Assembly: GCA_949284985.1 (NCBI GenBank) | Contig: CASDWY010000012.1 | Coordinates: 1-64,000, forward strand | Length of the DNA: 64,000 nt | Direction: 5' to 3' | Source: an uncultured bacterium | GTDB lineage: Bacteria > Cyanobacteriota > Vampirovibrionia > Gastranaerophilales > Gastranaerophilaceae | Part shown: positions 7,926-14,994 of the stretch, piece by piece | Layout of the letters: every line of letters begins with the position of its first letter | Position numbering within the stretch: the stretch's first letter is position 1 | Notes under the pieces: model-generated | What the model was told of the DNA's origin: nothing | Seen by the model: the letters and a program-made list of their open reading frames with translations, nothing else | Database searches by the model: none | Position numbers and translations under genes: made by a program

Positions 7926-9243
7926 TCGTGCTTTTTCATATCTGAATTTTATTCACTTTTCACAGCTTAATAAATGGTATGTAAGTTGTTATATTAATCC
8001 TCATATTATAAAGAGTAAATACAAACTTGTTTCTCTTGAGAAGCTGATGAAACCCTATAAAAAATTAATTAAAAAGAATGACTATAAAGGTGATGTTCCA
8101 ATTATTGAAAAAATATCTTTTAAGGATGGAAAAATCCATTATCGGAAAGAATTTAAGACTGGAATGAATCTATATGAATTAAAACCAAAACAATTATTGG
8201 TTTCGAAAATAAATTTTCACCAAGGTGCTTTGTCAATAGCTGATGGCATTATTACAAATTGTTCAACGCATTATCAACCTTATGAGGTCGATTATTCTTC
8301 TGTTTTATCTGATTATTTGGTATTTGTGATAAGAAGCAATAAATTTCAACAATATTTGTCTTATTTGCGTGCAGATGGGATAAAGAATGAAGCAACATAT
8401 GATTTTATAAAAACATTAAAAATACCCTTACCTACATTAGAAAAGCAAAAAGAAATTGTAGATAGATACAATGAAAAAATCAAACTTGCAGAAGAACAAG
8501 AAAAAGAAGCTCAAAATCTTGAACAAGAAATCGATCAGTATATATGTGAAATATTAGGCATTAAGATTCAAAATCAATTAGAACAAAATAAAATAAGCTA
8601 TCTTAATTTTACATCATTAAAGAAATTATCTAGGTGGGATGTTTATAACAATAAAAATCAAGTATTATCAACCAAATATAATTTTGGTAAATTAAAAGAT
8701 ATTATTATCGGGAAACCACTTTATGGAGCTGGAGAAAAAGGAATTAATAGAAAAACTGATGTTAGATATATAAGAATTACAGATATTAATGAAGACGGAA
8801 GTCTTAATAATGATGTAATATCAGCTGAAAATGTAGACGAAAAATATCTATTAAAAGCAAATGATTTTTTAATTGCCCGTTCTGGTAATACTGTTGGAAA
8901 AACTTTTTTGTATAAAGAGAAGTTTGGGAAATGCATTTATGCGGGTTATTTAATTAAATTTACATTAAATTTGCAAAAAATAATCCCAGAATATTTGCTA
9001 TATTATACAAAATCAACAGCGTATAAATCTTGGATAAATTCAAATCAAAGAGCCAATGCTCAGCCAAATATTAATAGTAATGAATATTTGAATAGTCCAA
9101 TAATAATACCTGAAATACAAATACAACAAAAATTAGTTGAAACAATTTCTCTTAAAAAAGAGAGAATTCACAATTTAAAGGAAATTTCGGAGCAAAATCG
9201 CCAACTTGCCCAAGAAGAATTTGAAAAGGAGCTGTTTGAATAG
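7918..9243 (+). CDS. specificity subunit (HsdS/BcgIB-like), system 1
   Basis: A 441-aa type I-style S subunit with two target-recognition domains. The first spans about 10-170 (LNKWYVSCYINPHIIKSKYK ... LRADGIKNEATYDFIKTLKI) and is followed by a coiled-coil spacer (RYNEKIKLAEEQEKEAQNLE). The second runs from about 230 (LSRWDVYNNK ... VRYIRITDINEDG, DFLIARSGNTVGKTF) and ends in another coiled coil (LKEISEQNRQLAQEEFEKEL). Each TRD would read one half of a bipartite target. The ATG at 7918 overlaps the end of the methylase gene. It works with the 787-aa subunit; TRD identity cannot be turned into a DNA target by eye. Confidence 0.85.
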   Translation: MNSRAFSYLNFIHFSQLNKWYVSCYINPHIIKSKYKLVSLEKLMKPYKKLIKKNDYKGDVPIIEKISFKDGKIHYRKEFKTGMNLYELKPKQLLVSKINFHQGALSIADGIITNCSTHYQPYEVDYSSVLSDYLVFVIRSNKFQQYLSYLRADGIKNEATYDFIKTLKIPLPTLEKQKEIVDRYNEKIKLAEEQEKEAQNLEQEIDQYICEILGIKIQNQLEQNKISYLNFTSLKKLSRWDVYNNKNQVLSTKYNFGKLKDIIIGKPLYGAGEKGINRKTDVRYIRITDINEDGSLNNDVISAENVDEKYLLKANDFLIARSGNTVGKTFLYKEKFGKCIYAGYLIKFTLNLQKIIPEYLLYYTKSTAYKSWINSNQRANAQPNINSNEYLNSPIIIPEIQIQQKLVETISLKKERIHNLKEISEQNRQLAQEEFEKELFE

Positions 9244-9305
9244 TGCTAGAATCAAAAATATTCTAGATTCAATTAATGTTTGTATTATTTATTGAGAGTG
9301 ATTTT

Positions 9306-9485
9306 ATGGCTCATATGTTGAACTATCAATCTAAACAACTTTTAGAAATAGCAAAAAGAGGGGTTGAAATTGCAATAGAGCAAGATGAAGATATTGCAAC
9401 AAGTTGGATTAATCAAGAATTGAAGAAAATAGGAGTTGATTTTTCAAAAGAATTTTTACAGAGCAAGAAAAATAGTCATAGCTGA
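9306..9485 (+). CDS. small helical protein downstream of RM system 1
   Basis: A 59-aa protein (MAHMLNYQSKQLLEIAKRGV...), charged and helical, without a recognised motif. The inner ATG at 9306 is chosen over an upstream in-frame codon because the leader then contains GAGAGTG. It follows the specificity gene by 62 bases on the same strand, so it may be co-transcribed. Its TGA stop is the first part of a structured repeat element (9481-9573), the same relation seen after two transposition genes near 28 kb. Confidence 0.5.
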   Translation: MAHMLNYQSKQLLEIAKRGVEIAIEQDEDIATSWINQELKKIGVDFSKEFLQSKKNSHS

Positions 9486-9573
9486 TTTTCGGTAGGGCGA
9501 TGCGAGGCTTGACGAGCAAGCCCATAAGGTGTCGGGAAGCTGAGAACTTTCCGACACCCCGAATAATCCAAGA
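9481..9573 (+). repeat. structured repeat element E4
   Basis: It begins at the stop codon of the 59-aa gene with GATTTTCGGTAGGG, contains GGTGTCGG...CCGACACC as an internal hairpin (about 9529-9558), and ends CCGAATAATCC. The outer arms GATT/TTCGG and CCGAA/AATC pair. It is homologous to E3 (27351-27446, opposite strand) in all conserved blocks while hairpin loops differ. See E1 and E2 for the shorter relatives. Confidence 0.75.
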
Positions 9574-9690
9574 GAAGAAAAGACCCCTACATCTTAATAC
9601 TAAAAACCAGCCTCAATCGCGCTGTCTGTTTGATTTTTTATTAAATTTTCCCCGTCTCAATGTCCCAGAAACCTATTACCCAGAAACCTA
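9574..9690 (+). repeat. partial copy of the 210-bp repeat
   Basis: About 100 bases (AGAAAAGACC ... GTCTCAATGTCCCAGAAACC) match the second half of the tandem repeat units at 31026-31444. The last part repeats CCCAGAAACCTA twice. It has an open frame in one direction, but the sequence is better explained as a repeat. Confidence 0.75.
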
Positions 9691-9710
9691 CTAATTGGAA
9701 AGGACTATTT

Positions 9711-9755
9711 TTGCAATAAAAAAGAAGTCAATGATGACTTCTTTTTAAATGGTGG
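9711..9755. repeat. direct repeat copy 1 (terminator plus tRNA 3'-end-like sequence)
   Basis: AAAAAGAAGTCA-ATGA-TGACTTCTTTTT (9719-9746) followed by AAATGGTGG. The same block occurs at 31518-31554 and at 33995-34031, where it is the terminator and CCA end of the tRNA-Ile gene. It marks the left end of the first cassette. Confidence 0.8.
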
Positions 9756-9873
9756 TGCAGAAGTTACAAAGTTAGAACTTATAATCAATAAATTTATTGA
9801 AAATGTTCGCACTTTTGAACTGTTTGAACTTGGCCGAATGATTGATTGTATAAATTTGAGAAAAGTTGCCTAG
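9718..9873 (+). CDS. left-end small reading frame L, copy 1
   Basis: The frame NKKEVNDDFFLNGGAEVTKL ... ELGRMIDCINLRKVA ends at 9873 and is 75-85 percent identical to the one at 31526-31672. Most base differences fall at third codon positions (GTT/GTC, CGC/CGT, GGC-CGA/GGT-AGA, GCC/GCT), which suggests protein-level selection. No ATG, GTG or TTG starts it here, and its first codons lie inside the terminator-like direct repeat. It may be a decayed gene or rely on an upstream start that is restored when the cassette is rearranged. Function unknown. Confidence 0.4.
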   Translation, partial: KKEVNDDFFLNGGAEVTKLELIINKFIENVRTFELFELGRMIDCINLRKVA

Positions 9874-9925
9874 TGTCATATGAGTAAACAGTGTAAAAAT
9901 TTTTATTTCGATGTATTTATATGAT

Positions 9926-10372
9926 ATGACTAATGATGATAAATTTAAAATAAATTTTACTAATAAAGAATGTATCGACATACTTGAGGCATTTTATTGG
10001 GGGACAAAAAAAATTTGTCCATATTGCAATTCTGAGAATCATAGTTTAAGAATAATAAAAAACAGAGAAATTAATATATATCATTGTAACAACTGTAACA
10101 CTGATTATACAGTTTTAGTTAATACAATATTTCAAAATACTAAATTACCGTTAACAAAGTGGTTTGAAACGATTTTATTAACTACACAATCAACAAAAAA
10201 AATTTCCGCAAGACTTTTGGCACATAAAATATGCGTAACAAAAGATACAGCATTAAGATTAATAAAAAATGTTGAAAATTTTGATGCAAAAGAGGAGTTT
10301 ATTCAAATACTGGAAGAAAGAACTAAAAAAGAAAGGATAATCAATGACCAAAAAACAAGAAAAACAAACTGA
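9926..10372 (+). CDS. zinc-ribbon protein resembling IS1595-type transposase N-terminus (cassette 1 cargo)
   Basis: A 148-aa protein with a four-cysteine ribbon, CPYCNSE...YHCNNCNTDY, followed by VLVNTIFQNTKLPLTKWFET. This pattern is typical of the N-terminal domain of IS1595/ISXO2-family transposases, where it binds the end of the element. The DDE catalytic domain is absent and the remainder (SARLLAHKICVTKDTALRLIK) looks like a helix-turn-helix, so it is probably a stand-alone DNA-binding protein. A start at 9911 is also possible. Its 3' end overlaps the P63C gene by 29 bases, so the two are one unit. Confidence 0.7.
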   Translation: MTNDDKFKINFTNKECIDILEAFYWGTKKICPYCNSENHSLRIIKNREINIYHCNNCNTDYTVLVNTIFQNTKLPLTKWFETILLTTQSTKKISARLLAHKICVTKDTALRLIKNVENFDAKEEFIQILEERTKKERIINDQKTRKTN

Positions 10373-11306
10373 AACATTAAAAGCCCTTTATCGTGGCAAA
10401 TTACCTATTGGTGGTGTTGAATTAGATTGTGCCGTTCTGAATGATAATACTAGAATTTTAACTACTTCATCTATATTTCAAGCCTTTAAGCGTGGATATA
10501 GTAAAGGTTGGTATAGAATAGAACGAAAAATTAAAGTTGAAAATGAATTAAAAAAATATTTCCCCGAATATAATTTGATGCAACCTCCCATTTTTCTTGA
10601 TAGTTTATCGTTAATTCCCTTGGTAAATCAAGATTTATTTAGTTTGATGCAACCAATTAAATACTTAGACAATAAACAAGAAAAAGAAGGATACAATGCT
10701 AATGTTTTGGTAGAACTATGTAATTTATATTTAGAGGCAAGAAGAACAGGTGTTTTAAATCATCAACAAAAGCATTTAGCAGAACAAGCTGAAATTTTAC
10801 TTGCATCATTCGCAAAAGTTGGTATTATTGCCCTTATTGATGAAGCAACTGGTTTTCAATATGATAGAAAGCATGATGCTTTACGTATATTATTAGAACA
10901 ATACATTGCAGACGGTTTGCAAAAATGGGTCAAAAAATTTCCTGATGAGTTTTTTACACAACTAGACAAGTTATATCAGAACGAGAAAACAACATCAAGA
11001 ACAAGACCTAAATATTATGGCTTATTTATAAATAAATATATTTATGAACCGATTGAAAATGGATATGTAAAACAAGAATTGGACAAAATGAATATAAAAG
11101 AAGATGGAAAAAGAAAAGCTCGTTTTCATCAATGGTTAACTGAATTTGGCAATGGCCAATTAACATTACAAATCGGGCGAGTAATGGGGGTTATGGAAAT
11201 TTCAACAAGTATTAGGACATTCAAGGAAAAAATTAACCGACAAAAAAAATTGGCAATTCAGCCTGAACTTTTCGACACTGAAGAATTCAACAAAGAGCAA
11301 GTATAA
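10344..11306 (+). CDS. P63C-domain protein (cassette 1 cargo)
   Basis: A 320-aa protein containing the P63C domain: AEQAEILLASFAKVGIIALI, then DEATGFQYDR and LEQYIADGLQKWVKKFPDEF (about residues 145-210). P63C proteins are found on phages and mobile elements near antirepressor-type genes; biochemical role unknown. The first 60 residues (ALYRGKLPIGGVELDCAVL ... RILTTSSIFQAF) fit the N-terminal region common in this family. AAAGGATAATCA precedes the ATG at 10344, inside the end of the zinc-ribbon gene. It lies between the conserved left and right ends of the cassette. Confidence 0.8.
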   Translation: MTKKQEKQTETLKALYRGKLPIGGVELDCAVLNDNTRILTTSSIFQAFKRGYSKGWYRIERKIKVENELKKYFPEYNLMQPPIFLDSLSLIPLVNQDLFSLMQPIKYLDNKQEKEGYNANVLVELCNLYLEARRTGVLNHQQKHLAEQAEILLASFAKVGIIALIDEATGFQYDRKHDALRILLEQYIADGLQKWVKKFPDEFFTQLDKLYQNEKTTSRTRPKYYGLFINKYIYEPIENGYVKQELDKMNIKEDGKRKARFHQWLTEFGNGQLTLQIGRVMGVMEISTSIRTFKEKINRQKKLAIQPELFDTEEFNKEQV

Positions 11307-11363
11307 AAATAGTGCTATTTTATGTTCTCCTTTCTAGTATTGAAATAGAAAGGAGAACATCTT

Positions 11364-11594
11364 ATGACAACAAAGAAACCAAATTTTATTGTTAAATTTG
11401 ACAATTCTAACCCAACAGAGGAAGAAAGAGCAAAAGCTATTTGTGATTTAATTTTATGTTTAATGAAATTATCAGCAAAGCAAGAGGCTAAGAAGTTTAA
11501 AACTAAAAATGAGCAAAAAGAATACGAACAAAATTTCTCTAATTTCGCCTCAAAAGCCTTATGTGACAATAATTTTGACGATAAAAAGCAATAA
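11364..11594 (+). CDS. right-end small protein R, copy 1
   Basis: A 76-aa charged protein (MTTKKPNFIVKFDNSNPTEE...), with AGGAGAACATCTT before the ATG. It is about 93 percent identical to the protein at 33649-33876. In both places it is the last gene of a cassette and is followed by the same tail. No recognised domain; the middle (AICDLILCLMKLSAKQEAKK) is an amphipathic helix. Conservation at the end of cassettes with different cargo suggests a role in cassette maintenance or movement, but this is inference. Confidence 0.75.
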   Translation: MTTKKPNFIVKFDNSNPTEEERAKAICDLILCLMKLSAKQEAKKFKTKNEQKEYEQNFSNFASKALCDNNFDDKKQ

Positions 11595-11686
11595 AATTAT
11601 GTTCGAACTTCTAAAACTCGCATTATTATTGTGTTTTGACGATTGATTGTTTTTGGTGTCTGCCTTGTTTGAACAGGTGCAGAGCG
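11595..11686 (+). repeat. right-end tail of cassette 1, truncated
   Basis: AAATTATGTTCGAACTTC through CTTGTTTGAACAGGTGCAGAGCG matches 33877-33972 downstream of the second R gene. The match stops at 11686, just before the terminator/CCA block found in the other copies, so this end has been cut. Confidence 0.75.
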
Positions 11687-11750
11687 TATAAATAAGCTAT
11701 CATTATAAGATTTAAAATACAAGAAGCTGAGATAGATTTAAAAAAGTTAA

Positions 11751-11870
11751 AATTTACCGTACGGTAAATTCCGCTGTAAAAATTGTTTCTAAGTATGTAT
11801 TTTTTACCGTTCGGTAAAAAATCTTGATTTTTCTATGAAAATATTGTAAAATTTTACCGATAGGTAAAAA
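11751..11870 (+). promoter_or_regulatory. three operators of hipBA module 1
   Basis: Three related palindromes precede hipB: AATTTACCGTACGGTAAATT (11751-11770, perfect), TTTTTACCGTTCGGTAAAAA (11801-11820, one central mismatch) and TTTTACC-GATA-GGTAAAA (11852-11869), at 50-base spacing. The last one touches the start codon and contains the only candidate ribosome site. HipB dimers bind this kind of palindrome in known systems, so cooperative autorepression is likely. Confidence 0.85.
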
Positions 11871-12092
11871 ATGAATATAACAGATACTAAAAAACTGGGA
11901 ACATATATTAAAAATGCCCGTAAGGAACAACATCTTACACAAGCAGATTTGGCGATTGCGGCTAATGTCGGTGTAAGGTTTCTTGTTGATCTGGAAAACG
12001 GGAAAGAGACTGCGCAAATTGGGAAAGTCATAAATGTTTGTCGTGCCTTGGGGATTACAATAGATGTAAAATCTCCTTATGAAAAAATTTAA
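11871..12092 (+). CDS. hipB: HipB-like XRE antitoxin, module 1
   Basis: A 73-aa protein with a Cro/C1 HTH: LGTYIKNARKEQHLTQADLAIAANVGVRFLVDLENGKET, then the HipB-type strand ITIDVKSPYEKI at the C-terminus. HipB neutralises HipA and represses the operon. It is 19 bases upstream of hipA and directly downstream of three matching palindromes. The ATG at 11871 has no spaced Shine-Dalgarno apart from TAGG inside operator 3, so operator occupancy would also block translation initiation. Confidence 0.9.
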   Translation: MNITDTKKLGTYIKNARKEQHLTQADLAIAANVGVRFLVDLENGKETAQIGKVINVCRALGITIDVKSPYEKI

Positions 12093-12111
12093 GAGGTAAA
12101 TGTTGGGGTAA

Positions 12112-13353
12112 ATGTTGGGTAATTCTTTGAATGTATTTTTGAATGATAAACATATCGGAATATTAGAAAAAGACGGCAATGGCGGCGTAATTTTTCAATA
12201 TTCGACCAATGCTGATAGAATCTTATCTTTGAGTTTGCCAATTCAAAAAGCCCCTTTTGATAATAAACAATGCAGAGGATTCTTTAACGGATTATTACCT
12301 GAAAGCGAACATACAAGAATTGCTATCGGGAAAAAATACGGGATTAATCCAAAAAACGATTTTTCAATTTTGCAAGCAATAGGTTATGACTGTGCGGGTG
12401 CTGTTTCATTTTTTGACAGTTCTGATGAACAAACACCTTCAAAATACTTGCAAGAAGCTTATGAAATTGATTATACGGCATTAGAAGAAAATGCACTTGA
12501 AAAATTTATAAATGAACTTCCACAAAAACCATTGGCAACAGGACTTGAAGATATGCGGTTATCTTTAGCCGGCGCACAGGATAAAACCTCTGTAATAGTT
12601 GTTGACGGGCAAATAGGAATTCCCAAAAGTAATGTGCCGACAAGCCATATTTTAAAACCAGCAATAAACGGATTTAATGAAACTATTGAAAATGAATTTA
12701 TATGCATAAAAACCGCGAAAGTTTTGGGCATAAATGTTCCCGAAGCCAAAATCGCTTATGCAAATAAGACAAAATACTTTTTAATTCAAAGATATGATAG
12801 AGAAATAATTAATAACAAAATAAAAAGAATTCATCAAGAAGATTTTTGTCAGGCCTCCAACATTCCAAGCGCATACAAATACCAATCTGAAGGCGGTGTT
12901 GATTATAAAAGATGTTTTGAAATCTTAAGAGCCGCATCGCAGCCCGCAGTCGCAATTAACCAATTTATTCAATTGATGATTTTTAATTACTTGATAGGAA
13001 ATAATGATGCCCATGGTAAGAATTTTTCTATACTGCATTATGAAAATGGAGAAATAAAATTTGCACCTGCATACGATATTCTGTGTTCTCAAGTTTATCC
13101 TGAATTGTCAAATAAAATGGCAATGAAAATCGGCGGACATTATAAACATGATGAGATTTTATTAAGGCATTTTGAAAAACTGGCAAATGAAAATGATATC
13201 AGTTTTACTCAGTTAAAAAAGGTTATAAAAAATCAATGTGAAAATCTTCCAATTATTGTTGAGGATGTGATAAACAGCTTTGACAACAAAATCGGAAAAG
13301 ATATCCTATCGGTAGTACAAAAAAATTGCACTAAATTGTTAAAAGAATTTTAG
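12112..13353 (+). CDS. hipA: HipA-family serine/threonine kinase toxin, module 1
   Basis: A 413-aa HipA kinase. The N-terminal couple domain (1-105) is followed by the P-loop-like SLAGAQDKTS (151-160), the catalytic LIGNNDAHGKNFS (294-306) and the metal-binding PAYD (319-322). HipA of E. coli phosphorylates GltX and stops growth; the substrate here is unknown. The gene overlaps the stop of hipA module 2 from the other strand by four bases. Its start lies in a 12-bp tandem repeat, GTAAATGTTGGG twice, giving a decoy ATG ten bases upstream with a stop after three codons. Confidence 0.9.
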   Translation: MLGNSLNVFLNDKHIGILEKDGNGGVIFQYSTNADRILSLSLPIQKAPFDNKQCRGFFNGLLPESEHTRIAIGKKYGINPKNDFSILQAIGYDCAGAVSFFDSSDEQTPSKYLQEAYEIDYTALEENALEKFINELPQKPLATGLEDMRLSLAGAQDKTSVIVVDGQIGIPKSNVPTSHILKPAINGFNETIENEFICIKTAKVLGINVPEAKIAYANKTKYFLIQRYDREIINNKIKRIHQEDFCQASNIPSAYKYQSEGGVDYKRCFEILRAASQPAVAINQFIQLMIFNYLIGNNDAHGKNFSILHYENGEIKFAPAYDILCSQVYPELSNKMAMKIGGHYKHDEILLRHFEKLANENDISFTQLKKVIKNQCENLPIIVEDVINSFDNKIGKDILSVVQKNCTKLLKEF

Positions 13354-14468
13354 TTTGAATACAAATTTTTGCATTGTTCTTGAATATCTAATGCTATCTC
13401 TTTGACAGCTTTTTCCTTAAGCCCTATATTTTTTGCAACCGATAAAATATCAGCCAAACTCGGATTTTTACCTTCTCCGTTAATCGTTGTCGCATGTTCT
13501 CCATTGAAAGAAGAACTGTAAGTCAGATCATACGCAGGAGACAGGTGCCATTCTTTTTTATTGTCATCATAAAGATAAGAAAAATTCTTCGAATGGTCAT
13601 CTCTATTGTGCGCAAAGACATTAAAGCACATCAGCCTGAATAGTTGTTCAATATCCTGATAATTTCTTGTAAGTTCAAGCGTGAGTTTCATCAATATATT
13701 ATAATCAAGGTTAGGAAGCCTGTGGCTTGTTTCTAATAGCCCACTTGCCGATACCATATGGACTTTTTTGTCAGTTTTTCCTTTTGTACGGTCAAACCTT
13801 TTTACACCAAAATACCCCGAACAAATTTTTGAAGGGAAAAGCCTTGTTTCAGGCATATTTATGCCGCAATCTTTTGCACATAATGAATATTGATACTCTT
13901 TTTCGCCAATATTTTTAGGGTCAATAGATGACGGAAATTTAATTATCCAGTCTTCATCATTTATAGAAGTCAAAATCTTTGGTCTTGCACCGCCGGAGGA
14001 GCCTCCCAGTTGAAAAAGTTCATCTAAATTGTCCGAATCCTGCGATTCCAGTATTTTTGAACACTCTTGAGCAAGAATGTCATAATCATCAATATTATTT
14101 TTAGTTTCAAATCTGTGTTCAGGTTTATAAGTCAAAGCACCCATCCCACTTTGTTGAACAACAGCAAGGCGATTAAGATTATCGACTTCGGCAGGATTAA
14201 TTTTATTTTTCAAAAGCAATCTGTCAACAAGCAATCGTCCCCAGCCGTCAGGCAAACTGTCATTGAAAACGCCAAATAGTCCGCCAAAGGGTTCGTATTT
14301 TGGTATAAAAACTTTTTTGATGAGCGGCAAACTAAAAGGCGAAATACTAAAGCCATTGCTCAGCCAATCCGAATCATATTCAAAAGCAACAACTCTTTCG
14401 GGAGTTTTTGCAAGAGTCCCCACTAAAATATCATTATAAAATACTTTTAAATATCTATAGTTGTCCAT
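13350..14468 (-). CDS. hipA: HipA-family kinase toxin, module 2
   Basis: A 372-aa HipA kinase, distant from module 1. It has an N-terminal couple domain (LKVFYNDILVGTLAKTPERV), the P-loop-like GGSSGGARPK (155-164), the catalytic NRDDHSKNFSYLY (288-300) and PAYDLT (311-316). It lies tail to tail with the module 1 kinase with overlapping stop codons, and its start overlaps the end of its own hipB by 14 bases. The GGSSGGARPK loop and the extended couple domain fit the HipA class whose kinase is encoded after a separate HTH gene. Target unknown. Confidence 0.9.
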   Translation of the reverse strand: MDNYRYLKVFYNDILVGTLAKTPERVVAFEYDSDWLSNGFSISPFSLPLIKKVFIPKYEPFGGLFGVFNDSLPDGWGRLLVDRLLLKNKINPAEVDNLNRLAVVQQSGMGALTYKPEHRFETKNNIDDYDILAQECSKILESQDSDNLDELFQLGGSSGGARPKILTSINDEDWIIKFPSSIDPKNIGEKEYQYSLCAKDCGINMPETRLFPSKICSGYFGVKRFDRTKGKTDKKVHMVSASGLLETSHRLPNLDYNILMKLTLELTRNYQDIEQLFRLMCFNVFAHNRDDHSKNFSYLYDDNKKEWHLSPAYDLTYSSSFNGEHATTINGEGKNPSLADILSVAKNIGLKEKAVKEIALDIQEQCKNLYSN

Positions 14469-14739
14469 TTATGACCTCATCAATTGATGTGTAGTTTTTT
14501 TGAGTAAACAAATTTCCCAAATCCTGCTCTAAATTGAGAGCAATCAGAATTTTTATAAGAGAATTCAAAGAAATTTCATACTTTGATTCAAACCTTTTGA
14601 TAGAACCAAGACTGACACCTGATTTTGAGGCAAGCTGCATTTGCGAAAATTTAAGCTTTTTGCGTTGCTGCTTAATTTTTGTAACCAATTCCTTTGCTAT
14701 TTCATTAGGAGTTTTAGGATTAAATAAAAAGTTGTTCAT
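14455..14739 (-). CDS. hipB: HipB-like XRE antitoxin, module 2
   Basis: A 94-aa protein: an N-terminal arm (MNNFLFNPKTPNEIAKELVTK) then an HTH, IKQQRKKLKFSQMQLASKSGVSLGSIKRFE, and a C-terminal extension. It overlaps hipA by 14 bases. The upstream region holds two copies of an AT-rich palindrome (see 14742-14800), the likely operators. Confidence 0.85.
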   Translation of the reverse strand: MNNFLFNPKTPNEIAKELVTKIKQQRKKLKFSQMQLASKSGVSLGSIKRFESKYEISLNSLIKILIALNLEQDLGNLFTQKNYTSIDEVINGQL

Positions 14740-14741
14740 AG

Positions 14742-14800
14742 ATAATATATTATACTATTATTGCTAAAAAGTCAATAATTAGACAATATATTATCTAATT
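14742..14800 (-). promoter_or_regulatory. operator pair of hipBA module 2
   Basis: AGATAATATATTATA (about 14741-14755) and AGACAATATATTATCT (about 14781-14797) are related palindromes about 40 bases apart, directly upstream of hipB. They overlap the expected promoter. Confidence 0.6.
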
Positions 14801-14823
14801 TGTGCGCAAACTCTTTAACCCGA

Positions 14824-14856
14824 AACACAACAGAATGAAGTTGTGTTGTATTTTTT
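14824..14856 (+). terminator. terminator-like hairpin
   Basis: AACACAAC (14824-14831) pairs with GTTGTGTT (14840-14847) and is followed by GTATTTTTT. It points rightward although the nearest upstream rightward gene is far away (hipA module 1 ends at 13353), so the transcript it ends is unknown. Confidence 0.5.
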
Positions 14857-14896
14857 GAATTCGGGGGCCAAATTTTCTAAACCCCGCTTGAATGCC

Positions 14897-14929
14897 GTTT
14901 AAACATTGTTTAAATAGTGTTTAAATTTT
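14897..14929. repeat. three tandem 11-bp repeats
   Basis: GTTTAAACATT, GTTTAAATAGT and GTTTAAATTTT follow one another with exactly 11-base period, 65 bases before the recombinase gene. One helical turn spacing suits cooperative protein binding, for example recombinase arm sites. A weaker relative (CCGTTCAAAAAGTGTTCAA) occurs near 20922-20945 beyond the second RM pair. Confidence 0.5.
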
Positions 14930-14994
14930 GTGTCATTCGTCTTTACTTTTTATAGGGAAGAAGCAAACATTGTCTGTGATTAAGCGGATTTTAA

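Noticed and set aside
5562-9243. Complete type I restriction system
   Set aside because: No HsdR translocase; the nuclease domain is fused to the methylase, as in BcgI-like enzymes.
9500-9694. 64-codon frame across E4 and the partial repeat
   Set aside because: It spans a structured repeat and a non-coding repeat; the similar frame at 31281 is equally explained by the repeat.
14824-14856. Small RNA gene ending at this terminator
   Set aside because: No promoter or conserved sequence is visible upstream on the plus strand; left as an unexplained hairpin.
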